Of a DNA stretch of 64,000 nt, positions 27,401 to 39,700 are shown one piece after another. The notes under the pieces were generated by a model that saw only the letters and a list, made by a program, of their open reading frames with translations, was not told the DNA's origin and did not search any database. The first letter of the stretch is position 1; the number at the start of each line of letters is the position of its first letter. Position numbers and translations under genes: made by a program. The stretch is from Epinephelus fuscoguttatus (taxonomy: Eukaryota; Chordata; Actinopteri; Perciformes; Serranidae), in NCBI RefSeq assembly GCF_011397635.1, contig NC_064767.1, forward strand, positions 19,580,537 through 19,644,536. The letters are read 5' to 3'.

Positions 27401-28350
27401 GCCAATATGACGTGGCCAAACATGGAATTAAAATGACCAGGTCCATCACGTGATGCCAGGGGCCCAAAAAAATGTTTTCCCATTGAATGTTTCAGGAGTA
27501 TGTCCAAAAAAACAGTAATAGGTTAGCATTTTAGTACTCCTGGTTCCCTGTTCTGAAAGTCAATAGGTTTTTTAAATGGTTTTTGGTCAAATGCCTGAAA
27601 TGAGGTCTGTGATTTTTTTCTACAACATAAGATATGTCAGTAAATACCCCACTCCAGAATTTTGAAGCGTTTATGTGTCTTTAAAATGAGACTAAAGAAT
27701 GTTAAAACATGGCTTTACAGCTTTGTTGTGGTAGGAATGTTGAGTCATGTGACCATGGTGTAGTTTGTTTACAGCCTAACGTTAGCTTATTACGTTTTGT
27801 GATTGCATTTACGCTTCAAAAATCATAAAAGTGGTGTTCATTTGTGGAGATTATCTTGCTGGATCAACATTTGTTTGCCTCAGAGCTTATTTTATGCAGT
27901 CATCCAAAATCCAGTGGAAATATCCCATATGGCTTTTTGACGACGGAAACCAGGGTCACGCTAACTTAAACGTCAGCCTACAGAAAATATTCATTCCTGG
28001 AGCATTCTGTAGACTTGCATTGTGAAAGAGATATCTGTACATCAGTGGATAAATTTTTTGAGCGTCTCAACCCCCACAGAATGACTCGCTTCACTATCTG
28101 GATTTGATCAATTGGGTCCAATAACATCTCAAAAGTCTGGAGGAGCCACACGATGAAGTCAGACTTATCCCCATTCAGGTAGCAGAGGGATAAATCTGAA
28201 GTCAGCTGCTAAGTCTGTGGTGCACTTGCTCTATGGGCCCCAGAATGCAGAACATCCAGGTAATTTCCTCTGCGGAAATTGAGCTTTGTTGGCACTGAGC
28301 AATGTTCATAATGCTGTATCCACTTCTCTTTATACATTCAAACTATGTAC
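27400..28350. repeat. Dispersed repeat, copy B (see 10240-11380)
   Basis: It shares at least five collinear blocks with 10240-11380, including CCAGGGGCCCAAAAA, GACTTGCATTGTGAAAGAGA, AGAATGACT, GGAGGAGCCACACGAT and CTTGCTCTATGGGCCCC. Divergence between the copies is high, so the insertions are old or independent. A unique-looking 300-bp segment (about 27.5-27.9 kb) separates the first two blocks. Confidence 0.55.
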
Positions 28351-29536
28351 AGTTGTTTACATGGCTATAGTCTTTTTCCAGTTTTATCTTGTATGACAAG
28401 TTGGCTGTCTTCACAAAGACGTGTAAAATGACCCCTTTATTAGTGACACAATATAATCTGAGTTTGAACTGACATGGACAGAGCTGTGCCAGCTGTGTCC
28501 CTCTGTTTCCACTCTTTGAGTTGAGCTAAGCTTCCTGGCTGTTGGCACTAATGTCATAATAAGCTTACAGATATAATGATATCGTCAATCTTCTCATCTA
28601 ACTCTATGCAAAATATCCAAAATGTCGGACTATTCCTTTAAGGTAGAAGAATAGAAACTATAAGGCCCATTTAACATCAGTAGGCCCTTTAAAATATGTT
28701 AAACAAAATATGGATGATATCCAGAATACCTTAAGCTTCAAAGAGCAGCCACAACAGGCCTACACATCTTGTTTAATTCAAAACCAAACACAAAAGCAAA
28801 AACATTGGCAGGATGCTAAATAATGCACATGGTTCTAAAATGAGAGATCGCTTCACTCAGGGACAACTCACGGTAAGAGTACTTATAAATAATGATCAGG
28901 ATCCTTTCCTCTGTCTGATGTCATGCAGTTCATCATGTATGCATTGACTTTCTCACTCCTGTGCACCTATCTCTATTGGCAATGCAGCCTCAGTGCGTAA
29001 TGACATTTAATCAATATCAATAATGAGGCCCATTCACGGGCACCACAATACAAACTGGAAACTACAAATAAGCTAGTTCCTTTGGGTGTTTTATGTCAAG
29101 TTGGTAGTCAGTGAAGTGAAACAATAATTCCTTTCCTAGGGGAAATACATTTGCATTCAGCGCTCATATCCTGCCACTGACAACCGGAATTTGAAAAAGG
29201 CAGATTTAGATACTGTATGAAGTACAAGTACAGCAAAGTACATCAAGACAGAAGAAGTGCAAAAGAATGCATCAAAACAGCAGACAGAAAGTGCAAATAT
29301 ATGTTGATTTAATGCACTGTACATGCATTTGGGATTACTGCTTGTTTAATTGAGTGCCTGTGCTACAAGATCCCACTGAATTGGTTTGTATAAGCTACTG
29401 CACTCCTGCCTCTTTAAATCAGGTTAAATAAATGAGAAGAAACTGCACCTCAACAATTTCATAAATGATAAATTATTTCTAATTACATTATATTACAATT
29501 ATATTATGTCCTCCTAAGACCCAAACTTTTGTTTAG

Positions 29537-30661
29537 TATGCATTTTTAATTTCTCTTGCTATTTGGGTTCAGTAAAACCCGACAAGTATAAAATAAAACT
29601 AAACATTGTCAACAATAATAAAGTCCCAATGTCCTCAAATGAGACGATATTAAAATCCCAGTGTCTTCAAAAGAGCACTTCCTTCTAAACAGTGTCTTAG
29701 CTTGTTGCTGTTGCTAAACTTCGAATGTGTTGCCTTATCAAAGTACAAGCATTATTAATCATAAATAAACAAGTTTCAACCATTAAATGTGATCAGGTTT
29801 TGGACCATGTCCACTTTTGTGTCGAGATTGGCTGCAGACTCAGACAGCGATGGCTGCCATTTTGTTTTTTAGTGGATCAGTGTATTGTGCTCTTACTCCC
29901 ACTAGATGGCACAAAAAGTGTCCACAAATGAGGACAACAGGTCTGAGTTAAGTAGAATTAAGTATAAAGTCAAGTAAGCCCAAAATGTAATGTCCTCATA
30001 TGAGGATACAGGGTCTCAGAAGGATATTATAATTTATAAATAATGTTGTACACTGCCTGCTTGTGGTGCTCCTATAGGAAGAGCAACATGCAGCTTCCAC
30101 GATGGTCCAGTGCCAACCAAATGTTTGTATATGTTGGTGTGCCCACCCGCCCTGCTTTAATACGAAATCTTATATGGTATGCATTTTTAATTTCTCCTAG
30201 CTATGCGGGACTAGTAGAACCTGATAAATATGAAAAACTAAACATTGTCAATGACAATAAAGTCCCAGTGTCCTCATATGAGATCATACTAAAGTCTCAG
30301 TGTCCTCAGACGAGACAATAATAATGTCCCAATGTCAGACAGTGTCTTAACAGCGTCTTAGCTTGTTACTGTTGCTAAAATTGGTAATGTTTGCATGGCA
30401 TATCAAACTACAAGCATTATTTGTTATAAATAAACAAGTTTCAACCATTACATCTGGTACCTTGTCTACTTTAGTGACAGGACCAGCTGCAGACTGACTT
30501 GGCAGAGATGGCTGCCATCTTATTTTTACTACCACTAGATGGCACAAAGAAGTGTCCACGAACGAGGACAACAGGTCTAAGTTAAGCAAAATGAAGTGTA
30601 AGGTCTAGTAACCCCAAAATGTAAAGTCCTAGTATGAGGACACAAGGTCTCAGGAGGATAT
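29537..30661. repeat. Two tandem copies of an about 0.5-kb repeat
   Basis: Copy 1 (29537-30027) and copy 2 (30177-30661) share GTATGCATTTTTAATTTCTC, AACTAAACATTGTCAA, AATAAAGTCCCA-TGTCCTCA, ACAAGCATTATT, ATAAATAAACAAGTTTCAAC, GGCTGCCAT, CACTAGATGGCACAAA and GAGGACAACAGGTCT in the same order. Near-palindromic TCCTCATATGAGGA words recur within each. The 150-bp spacer is unlike either copy. No protein is encoded. Confidence 0.75.
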
Positions 30662-33600
30662 ACTGATATTTGTGCAGGCTCTCTGGTGCAGAAAACAGCA
30701 TCATCCAGGCCTTGGCCAACCCTGAGCCGTGGTCAGTCAGAGTTTCATCAAGACTGTGGGGTTACTGGCTTGCCAGCTTGTTTGTGGGTGCAGTTTATTG
30801 AATTGTGTCTTTTAATATGAACTTACATGATGTAGTGTTGGGTAATTCTTGTCTTTTTATATTATATGTATTATATTGTATATTTGTACATAGATGACTG
30901 TCTGTTTTCATGTGGGGGGCTATAGACCTTTATCTGTGTCCTTAATAACATCATTATTATTATTAGTATACGGTCATGCGGTAAGTCGACTATAATGTTC
31001 TCAAACTGTACTCATGCACTTCACTCTCTGTGGCCTTATTTCACAATGTGAAACAGGCATGAGGTTTTCTTGGAGACATTTTAAAAGGCACATTTGTGTC
31101 AAAGGGCAGTTTCAGTTAAGCTTAGCTCATAAAACATAACACACTGCTTGATGAGATTGTTCTTTTTTGTGATTGTCCACTTTCCCAAATGTGCCAAAAC
31201 TTCAAGAAACCCTCAGACTTCATTTCCAATTCAAAGTCGGCCAACAATCAAGAGTCCGACTCCCAGTCAAGCTAATGTGTCAAATATTGGCTATTTAAAG
31301 TTGGTGCGCAAAGTGTTAATGATCTGATAAAGAAGACTGTGCCTCAGCAAAACTTGCCAAACACCACAGTTCCTCCTGCCCCCCTTGAGAGTGCAGGTCT
31401 GTTTCTGCTTCCTCCAGCAATAAATCAAAACCTAAATGGAACGCTGTCCCAGCTCCAACTTCAGGTGATGTGGGTGTGTGAAGCCAAACAGAGAGGCCTG
31501 CACTCAGAGCTAAAGGGTTTCCAGATAAACACAGGGCTCAGATGACACAGGGATGATGGGATGTCTACCGCCGAGATGGAATGATATCTTTATTTCTTCT
31601 TTTGCCATCATGCTGTCAGAGTGGCTGACACCACCTCACTTTTCATGTCAGGAGCAATGATGAAAACCTGAGACACCCGAGACTATTACACAGTAGCTTC
31701 AGCAAAACATTTCAGATGGACCATGCTCACAACAGCATGTTGTTGCTATAGCTACAGCCTGGCAAACACAATCCAGGGACCCTTTTACCCCCTCCTGAAT
31801 TAATTAACAACAGGAGTGTATTTAAAAGAGTCTGGAGAAGACGGTTGTATCTGAGCCACTTCAGGTGGAAATATATTGCATTCTCCATTTAAGTGCCTCA
31901 TAATTGCTCCGCTTCTTTTCACAACAATTACTGAAACGAATGGTTCTTTGGAGAGAAAAATATAGGAGGCAAAGGTTTTTCTTTGTGATTCACTCCGATG
32001 CTCTTCAGATAAAACAAATTGTCCCAGAAAAAAAAAATCCATTCTTAAGAATCCATTTGGTAGTAGATTTATTATACATGAATTACATAGCCGGAGGCTG
32101 GGTAGCCTAACAGCTCTCCCAAGCCTGTTTGAACTGTAAAACACAACACCTGTCACACTTTATTTCCTCTTATCCATTTTGATCTTTCCCCCATGACATG
32201 TTGCAAATAATGTTTTATCCCAAACAGTGTCGCCTAATAGCTCAAACTTAGTTAAAGGGTACATTTCCCATCCATATGCAGGGGCACAGTTAAAGACGTG
32301 CACATGCACACGGACCAGTGCATGTCAAAGACTGTGTTTTCACAGGCACATTCACTCAAAACAATAGGTGCACCCAGGCGTACACATTTTACATGCAGAC
32401 ATGCACTCACACTCACCACACTGGTTAGAGTATCGTCATTGTCTGTAAGTAAGAGGTGGTGCAGTGGCGCCATCATCTGCATATGTAATGTATTACACCA
32501 AATAGGACCAATTCAATAGGACAGATTCAATAGAACTACTACAGCTCTGTGTTTCACTCTATGATACCAGAGTACAAAAAATAAATAATCCATCAACACA
32601 CTGTAAATCTTGAATTAATAGCCCAGGCTATTATTCGCTTAAATCACTGAACTCAACAGGGGACAGACCTTTAATTGCTTTTACACAAAACTGTTGCTCA
32701 GTAAATATGGAAAAATATGATCATGTTTATTTTCTGTTTATTTTTTTTTATCATGATTTGTTTTCTTTATCTTTTCATTAGGGGAAGATGGATAACAGCA
32801 ATAGTGAATTACAAGTACCATTCCCTTTTTTTCATACATAGAACAGGAACAATAGAAATAAAAATTGTCTCTGCATTGAAAAAAAAATCCAGAAATTATG
32901 CAAATATTATTAAATATTTTTCCAAACAAACAGTGCAATAAAATGTGTTTATAGTCTGGTTGTAAGTAGACCCCAAAGTAAGCTTGGTTAAAGAGAATGT
33001 GGGAAAGGTAGAGAGATAGAATAATAAAAATCTAATAAAAATCAAACAACAGTAAATCAGTTTTGAACAAATTAATCTGAAGTATAGTATGAATATTACC
33101 TGTTCAAAAATCAGGCTTCAAATAACAGAAATAATGATGAAACATTCATTTGATCTATCTCTGACAGATAGCCCATCAGAGAGTGTTATGACACTTGTTT
33201 CACTGCACTGGAGGATTAGGCACCCGGCATACTGACAAAACACCACTTAATCCTGTTATAACAACATATTCACAACTTGTATTACTTTTTATGAAAAACC
33301 TTTTTTATTCTTTTGATCAGTGGACCCTTACGGACTAAAGAAATATTAATAACTTACCTGGTAACAGAGGACTGGACACATATTCTGACTTTATGACACT
33401 TTAGAGGTTAGGCAGTCACCACTTTTTTCATCCCTCTAGTGCTTGTAAATCTGAATGAATCATTCTTTGCTGTTCATGGTCTCAGTAAAGTGAACTGAAT
33501 GACTGAACTGTGAAGAATCTAACCGAGCTAATGATGTGTAGCATGTCTGTACTGACAAAGTTTAAACATTCATATTTGTATGTGTGATCTATACAGCTAT

Positions 33601-33849
33601 CTAACGTTATCTCAAGTGGGTAGCCAACATTCTGGTTTTATACATCCAAAGAACGTCTATAAAAATGAATTGCTTAGCAACCATACCGGGCGTCTAATTG
33701 AGACAGGCCTTGTGTAGCCACACCAGGCTAGTAAAAGGGACTGGGCGTTTAACTGGGACTAGACTTTTCACAAGTTTTACAGTATATTGTAGACTTTATA
33801 TTTTCCCATGTATAACCAGTTTTATTACAACCATTTTTTTCCCACTTAA

Positions 33850-34260
33850 ATCTTTATTAAAGAGTGATTTTTTTCCATTTTCTTTCCAGTTGTGCTTCTT
33901 CTAATCTCACTAATGTCTCCATTAAAAAGATTTCTTCCACAACTGTTAGCCATTGGTCCTTCGTTGGTGGTTTGACTTTACCCCAGTTCCTAGTGATAGC
34001 TTTCTTGCTTGCTACTAGCAATATTTTAATCAAATATCTATCAACAGCACTCAGATTTTCTTCAGAAAATTTACATAGATACAGCACAAAACAGCTGTCT
34101 GGGAACCTCATTTCCAAACAGGTTTTGTTGAGTGAGTCATTTCTTACCATCTTAGATGTCACTTTCCTTGCAAAATTGTTCATATAAACTCTGTACAGTG
34201 AGACTGAGTTTTTTACGTGCAGCAAGCCCTATTCATTTGAGATACTTTTTATACTGCCTG
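33850..34260 (-). mobile_element. L1/Tx1-type LINE tail, minus strand
   Basis: The minus-strand frame reads ILLVASKKAITRNWGKV, PPTKDQWL and VEEIFLMETL, followed by LEEAQLERKWKK. This matches the C-terminal region of fish L1-like ORF2 proteins (the stretch after the zinc-knuckle). The rest of ORF2 is missing, so it is a 5'-truncated copy. The 3' tail would lie at about 33830-33850, where the plus strand has T-runs. Confidence 0.65.
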
Positions 34261-34876
34261 CTATGACCTGATTCCCATTAAACTGCATACAGTGGGCCTA
34301 TATATATATACCCCACCTACTGCTAGGTCTATCAAACTTGAAACACAAAGAAAGACGTCAACTTTAGATAACTTTTGAGCCCAATTAGGTACAGCTCATC
34401 TTAAAAGGTCTGGGCATAAATTTTAATGAGTTACAACTCTGTTATGTGTGGACTCTTTGGAGAGAAGATGGCCCCAGAACATAGGTAACTGTATCAACTC
34501 ATCATCAGTACTGAATGTTTTAAGTTGTGGAAAACAAGATGTGCAATAGTTATAAACAGACTGTCACAGACAGGGTTGTTAAACATATACCTCTGGCCAA
34601 AACTCAGCACCTTCCCTGGCACATACTGGACATATGACATGGACTAAAGGACATTTCTTTCTAAATAATTAACTGTTACAAACAAAAAGCTGTCTTACCT
34701 TGCACTTTTATTGGTTTTGCATTGGTGTTATTATTTCACTTCTAACTCCTACATTATTTATGATGCTTGTAGTTGTCATTGAAATGAATAAAATTCCTTT
34801 AAGAAAAAAAAACAACTGATGATGATAGTATTAACTTCAAGTCTGAGCAGGAGTGTTTTCAAGGGGTGGGGGAGGT

Positions 34877-34898
34877 TCTCTCTCTCTCTCTCTCTCTG
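34877..34898. repeat. (CT)n microsatellite
   Basis: About ten uninterrupted CT units following a G-rich stretch (GGGGTGGGGGAGG). Confidence 0.9.
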
Positions 34899-35345
34899 AA
34901 GGCTACGTGTTGGAAATCAGGAGTCAGAGGAGTGTACCCAAAAGTTTGGATAGGCTGCTTTCAATTACTGAAACAAGATGTTTTGGAAATCATGAAAAAT
35001 ATTCTCCTGCGCAAATAAACTGAATCCCACAATAAATACAGCCACTGATTATATGTGAAACAATGATCTGGCAAGAAAGTCTACATCTTGAACTCCCTAT
35101 TTAAAATGATGTGAAAGGTGGAGAGGAGTAAACTCTAATAATCCAATCACAATAGTCCATTCTATCAGTAAATTCGCTGTATCTGTAACTCCAGTAAGTT
35201 TAATTCGTGATCATAAAGCAGAAGCCTTGTGAACACGCACAATGTGACTCTTACTCTAGATTGCATTGTTTTAGAAATATCCAAAATCCACGGTCAGCAC
35301 GGATGTTTCCGATGATTAACGAAAACCCCGGGGCAAAACAAGAAG

Positions 35346-35366
35346 GATACGTGCGGGACGTGTCAG
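35346..35366 (+). promoter_or_regulatory. ddit4: Paired HIF-type motifs upstream of ddit4
   Basis: Two RCGTG-type cores in the same orientation, TACGTG at 35348-35353 and GACGTG at 35357-35362, lie about 370 bp upstream of the inferred TATA box. DDIT4 is a known hypoxia-inducible (HIF-1) target, so hypoxia response elements are expected here. That these particular copies are functional is inference. Confidence 0.4.
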
Positions 35367-35654
35367 TGAAAGCTGCTTCTGACGCTACGGAATCTCTCCA
35401 CAGCTATTTCATCATATCTCTTTTCTCCCAAAAACTGAGGGGGTGTGTCTTTTTATTGTCTCATAGCACTGTGAACACGGGCATTGATTGGCCTGTTGAT
35501 TTGCATTTTTATTCTTTTGTTTTTTATTCTTACATTTGACTGTTAAACTGTCTCAGGACAACATAAGGCTGGGGCTGTAAGTTTGGTTGGGGGTCGGGGG
35601 CCTGGCCTTTGCCTCATCAAAGGGACCTAAAAATGTTACCAGGCAGGGTAGAGA

Positions 35655-35750
35655 GCTCGGGACGTGAGCTGCAGCCTGATTGGTGGAGAAATCCAGAGGG
35701 CGGGGCCTCCTGGCTTGGATATTTAACGCTTTGTTCCATTGTTGAGGAGT
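35655..35750 (+). promoter_or_regulatory. ddit4: ddit4 core promoter
   Basis: A compact set of motifs in order: GACGTG (35661-35666, possible HIF or CRE-like core), an inverted CCAAT box ATTGG (35679-35683), a GC box GGGCGGGGC (35698-35706) and a TATA-like TATTTAA (35720-35726). The spacing suggests a transcription start near 35750 and a 5'UTR of about 100 nt before the ATG at 35851. The arrangement fits a strongly inducible gene. Confidence 0.6.
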
Positions 35751-35850
35751 GTGTTTTCCAGCTGGTCTGGCTCAGGAGCAGGGGACTCTCCATCGGACGA
35801 TATCATCGCACTTTTTTTATATATATTTTCAATAGGCTCTTTTTGATTGT

Positions 35851-36728
35851 TTGATGGTGAAGATGTCTTTTTCCTGCGATCACTCCCTGGACGGCAGCTT
35901 TCCCCCGTCTCCAGCTGAGGGCAGGGGTTCACAGCGGCTGTCCTGGGGCAGTCTGCTGCAGAGGCTGACTGAGCTGAAGGGGATCAATCAGAGGGTCACA
36001 GCAGATCAGTGTAGCAGCAGTGAAACTGGTGAGTGTTGCTTTGTGTGGCTCTTGTCTTGTGCTCCATGTCTTATATGTGTTTTATTTTAGCTGACTTGCA
36101 GTTGTGAAAATACAGAGCATGATCTGACAAAGAACAAAAGGGTTAAAGGAGGCAGTGGCTTTCACTGATGAGCTCATCTTTTTTCACCACACAAGATTTT
36201 AACCTATATTCTTTTGTTGCAGGCTCTGTGGCAGACATGTCCCTGTCAGACTCAGACAGCAGCTTCTTCTGTTACCCCCTGGAGGAGACCCTGGCTGCAG
36301 AGGTGGTTGCAACAATCACACAAAGTCTCAATGATGCATCAGCAACCCTGGGCTGCTCCAAACTCATCCTACCTGACTGTCTGCTGCACAATATCAGCCA
36401 AGAGCTGCTGCACCTGGCTGTCAGTGAGCCCTGCGGCCTTAGAGGAGCACTTATCGACCTGTGTGTGGACAGAGGGGACCAGGGCTCCTTATGTACTGTG
36501 GATCAAATAGCAGTGGATGCCACCCTGGTCCCGACTTTTCATGTGACCCTGGTGCTGAGGCTGGAGTCGAGTGGACTGTGGCCAAAGGTTCAGAGACTCT
36601 TCCATGGTAGCAAGTCACCCCAAGCACCTACAAGGCACTGTAACACCCTGAGGCTGAGTACGAGCTTCAGGGCCATAAAGAGGAAACTGTACTGTTCAGG
36701 GGAGCTGCTGATTGAGGAGTGCTGCTGA
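35851..36728 (+). CDS. ddit4: ddit4 (REDD1), DNA-damage-inducible transcript 4
   Basis: DDIT4 is a cytosolic inhibitor of mTORC1 signalling, acting through TSC1/TSC2, and is induced by hypoxia, DNA damage and glucocorticoids. The CDS joins 35851-36028 (GTGAGT donor, phase 1) and 36223-36728 (TTGCAG acceptor), giving 227 residues against about 232 in human. The N-terminal half is serine-rich and poorly conserved. The family core starts near residue 95; SEPCGLRGAL lies at 127-136, VPTFHVTLVLRLES follows, and the protein ends LLIEECC. The LLIEEC end and the neighbours (spock2, dnajb12) favour ddit4 over the paralogue ddit4l. A second ATG at 35860 has a better -3 base and could be the real start, shortening the protein by three residues. 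A short intron (194 bp) separates the exons. Confidence 0.95.
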
Positions 36729-37099
36729 CCAAGCACCCCTGTACCTGATTAACTAGACTGAACTCATATGTGTTGTGAAAGGAGGCTGGTGTGGTAAATA
36801 ATATCATGTTGCTCCACACATCAAATGGCATTAACAAGATGGTCCGAAATTAGCACGTACCTGTCTCTGTTGGTGTATTTCGTGTGCATCAAAGGTTTCC
36901 CTGGAACCAGCTCATGGCAGCTAATTACCTGGTTGCAGGTGACTCAAAAGTGAACACTCATGTTTGAACAAGGGTTGGTTTTTTCATATGAATGTAAAGT
37001 CACACCCATGTGGGTATGGCTTACCGTATGTATTTGATAGTCAAATGCTACCTGAAGTGTGTGTGTGTTTTGTACTTTTCAACTTGAAGTACATGAAGA

Positions 37100-37105
37100 A
37101 ATAAA
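37100..37105 (+). terminator. ddit4: ddit4 polyadenylation signal
   Basis: AATAAA, 372 bp after the stop codon, followed by a T-rich stretch (GTGGGGTTTTTTTTC at about 37125-37139). It is the first good signal downstream of the gene, giving a 3'UTR of about 0.4 kb. Confidence 0.65.
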
Positions 37106-37549
37106 TTATTTTCTATGAATTTGCTGTGGGGTTTTTTTTCACCCATAAGTGATGAATGACTTGTCATAAAAGCACAGAGGAGTGTAAGTGTGTTGGTAGC
37201 CATGTTGGCAGCCACTTTGGTCCTGAATGAAATTTCTTACTTAATGAACAGTCATTAACTTCTGTAAAGATATCCATGCTTTCCAGAAGATCAATCCTGA
37301 TGACTTCAGTGATCCCTTAACTTTTCACCTAGCACCATCAATCTGTAAAAACTTGTGATTTTGAGTGAAATTTCATAACAGTCATTGCTCGGATCGCCTT
37401 TTAATCTGGTTCACGTCTCCACAGGATGAAGTGTAATGATTCTCCACTACAGGGCGCCCAGTTGCTCACCTTGTAGAGCTGGCATCCCATGTACCAAGGC
37501 CATGTCCTTGCTGCAGTGCCCACAGGTTGGCATAAAAAAAGCCCCAAAA

Positions 37550-39700
37550 TAATCTGAAAATCTCCAATACTTAGGTTTCTGAATAAATACCTGCAAATCT
37601 AATCGGCCCTTCTAAGTCTAGCTGCAGTTACACATGAAATTGAACATTTGGATATTTGTTCGATCTTGTTTGTTATAGAGAAAATAAGGTGTAAATATCA
37701 CAGCAACACCGCAAATGCCCCCAAAAAACCAAGGCAAGCCGCAGTAAATTGAGTTATTGCACTCTGATGTGGGCTCTCAGAGATTTAGGATGGTATCAGG
37801 CTAAGAAAAATTGCAGTAAGCGCATTATAGCAAATGTTGAACATAACAATGAGGATGATGCAGATGACAAAATAATAGCTACAGTTACAGTGACCACAGC
37901 AAGATCAGTGATGAAGATGATGATGCTGATCTTAGTTTAGGTCAAACCTAGTGACGAAGATTATCAAGGATTTAAGTAAATCTCTGATACTTGTGATAGG
38001 TGCTGTCAGGCGCTGGCAGACCTGTCTCATATGTTTTGGTTATGCCCAAATGTGGCAGAGTACTGGAGGTCCTTTTTTAATTTTATGTCAGAGGTACTAG
38101 AGCTGACATTAGTCCCACCACCTCAAATTGCCATTTTTGGTATCCCTGAGGAAGGAGCTAGAATGACTGCTAAACAAGTTAATGTTCTCTCCTTTGCCTC
38201 ATTAATCGCCCGTCGTCGGATTCACCTCCTATGGAAGAGTCGCTCACCCCCCTCAAATACATCTTGGCTGCGGGACCTATTGTCATTCATAAAACTGGAA
38301 AAGATCAAATTCACCATTCGTGGTTCAACAGACAATTTTTACAGGTGTTGGCAGCCTCTCATCTCTTACTTCCAAAGAATGCAATCTCTCTCACTGGACT
38401 AAAATTTCATGGTACGATTGGTTGAATAGTATTCCAGGAAGTACATGCTGACTATATATCACATTATACATTATTATTATTTTTTTTTGCTGTTGTTGAT
38501 GTTTTCTGTTGTTTGATTATCTTTCACTCTTCCTTAACATATTTATGTATTTATTAATTTTGCTGATTACTTTTGTAGTATTACTCTCTGTTTATATTGC
38601 AACTGTTTACTGGGAAACAATATGGTTGTGTAATACTACCTTGTTACACCTGCAGAAATGTTGAATAAAATTTGGTTACAAAAAAAAAACAAGCAAAAAA
38701 ACAAAACAAAACAAAAACCTGGTGACGAGATTATTACAAATACCACTTGAGGGTAGCTAAAAAATTACTCTGTCACTACTTTTAAAATAGATATCTACAG
38801 ATTTGCATGACCTATATCGCTGTTTAAGACAATACAAAGGCAGAGTGCAGTAACCGTTTTGTGTTTTTTTGGAGGGTCATAGGTCAAATTATCCATGGGG
38901 TTTAGGCCAAACAAATACTTTATGAACACCTATTTAATAAGAGCATTACCACTTTTTCTACCTAGAACAAATTTGGCTGCAAAGTCAAAAAACTTTTAAG
39001 CCATTTTCCTCAGTTTTAGTGTTACCGTAGTTACTGCAGTCGGCCTTTGCAGGGGAGTAATGAAAATTCAACTGTGCTTTGTGTTTGGCCACAGTCCATA
39101 TCTGCTAATCTAATCTGCCCTATGAAGACTAGCTGAAGTTAGACATGAAATGAAACCTTTGGCTATCTGTTGGAGGCAAAATAAAGTGTAAAAATCATAG
39201 TAACTATAAAATCCAACCAAAACCCAAGGCAAACCGCAGTTAATTTACTTACTGTGCTCTAACTCGGGCTCCAGGAGGTTTGGGATTGTATCAAGCTAAG
39301 AAAAAGTGCATGGGCGTACTACAGCAAATGTTGAGCGTAACAATGAGGATGATGCTGACGACAAAATAATAGCTTAAGTTACAGTGACCATAGCAAGATC
39401 AGTGATGAAGATGATGTTGTCAATCTTAATTGAGGTGATGTAGTGAATATTACAACAAAATAATATTTGGGTTGTCATAGGTCAAATCATCCATGGGTTT
39501 TAGGCCAAAAAAAAAAAAAAAAACCTTTTTGAACCCCTATTAAAAAAGAGCATTACCCCTTTTCTTTCCTCGAACAAATTTGGCTGCTATGTCAAAAAAC
39601 TGAGGACAGTTTCAGTGTTAGCATAGTTACTGCAGTTGGCCTTTGCAGGGCACTAATGACATTCAGCTGTACTTTGTGTTAAGTGCTTATTGGCAAATGT
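37550..39700. repeat. Direct duplication of a repeat block, first copy split by a LINE
   Basis: Segment X (37550-37985) recurs as X' (39095-39450): shared words include CCAAGGCAA, GCAGT-AATT, GCAAATGTTGA, AACAATGAGGATGATGC and ATAATAGCT. Segment Y (38874-39090) recurs as Y' (39474-39690): shared words include GTCATAGGTCAAAT, ATCCATGGG and TTTGGCTGC. The order X-[LINE]-Y-X'-Y' implies a tandem duplication of X-Y and a later insertion between X and Y of the first copy. Confidence 0.7.
37985..38700 (+). mobile_element. 5'-truncated L1/Tx1-type LINE with target-site duplication
   Basis: A frame at about 37998-38402 encodes the C-terminal end of an L1-like ORF2. The zinc-knuckle reads CCQALADLSHMFWLCP, then come LLWKSRSPP and LEKIKFTIRGS. 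The 3' end has AATAAA and an A-rich tail (38677-38716). The flanks AACCTAGTGACGAAGATTAT (left) and AACCTGGTGACGAGATTATT (right) look like a diverged target-site duplication of about 20 bp. It interrupts the first copy of the repeat block at 37550-39090. Confidence 0.75.

Larger units (their letters stand above)
23251..35340. other. Intergenic region spock2-ddit4, no gene recognised
   Basis: About 12 kb with only short ORFs and many repeats. In human this interval holds ASCC1 and ANAPC16. I saw no exon matching my memory of either. Contents listed separately: hAT-like end near 23.79 kb, CA microsatellite at 24.02 kb, repeats at 27.07-28.35 kb, a tandemly duplicated unit at 29.54-30.66 kb, a minus-strand LINE tail at 33.85-34.26 kb and a CT microsatellite at 34.88 kb. 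The stretches 24.1-26.9 and 30.7-33.7 kb show nothing I can name. Confidence 0.6.
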
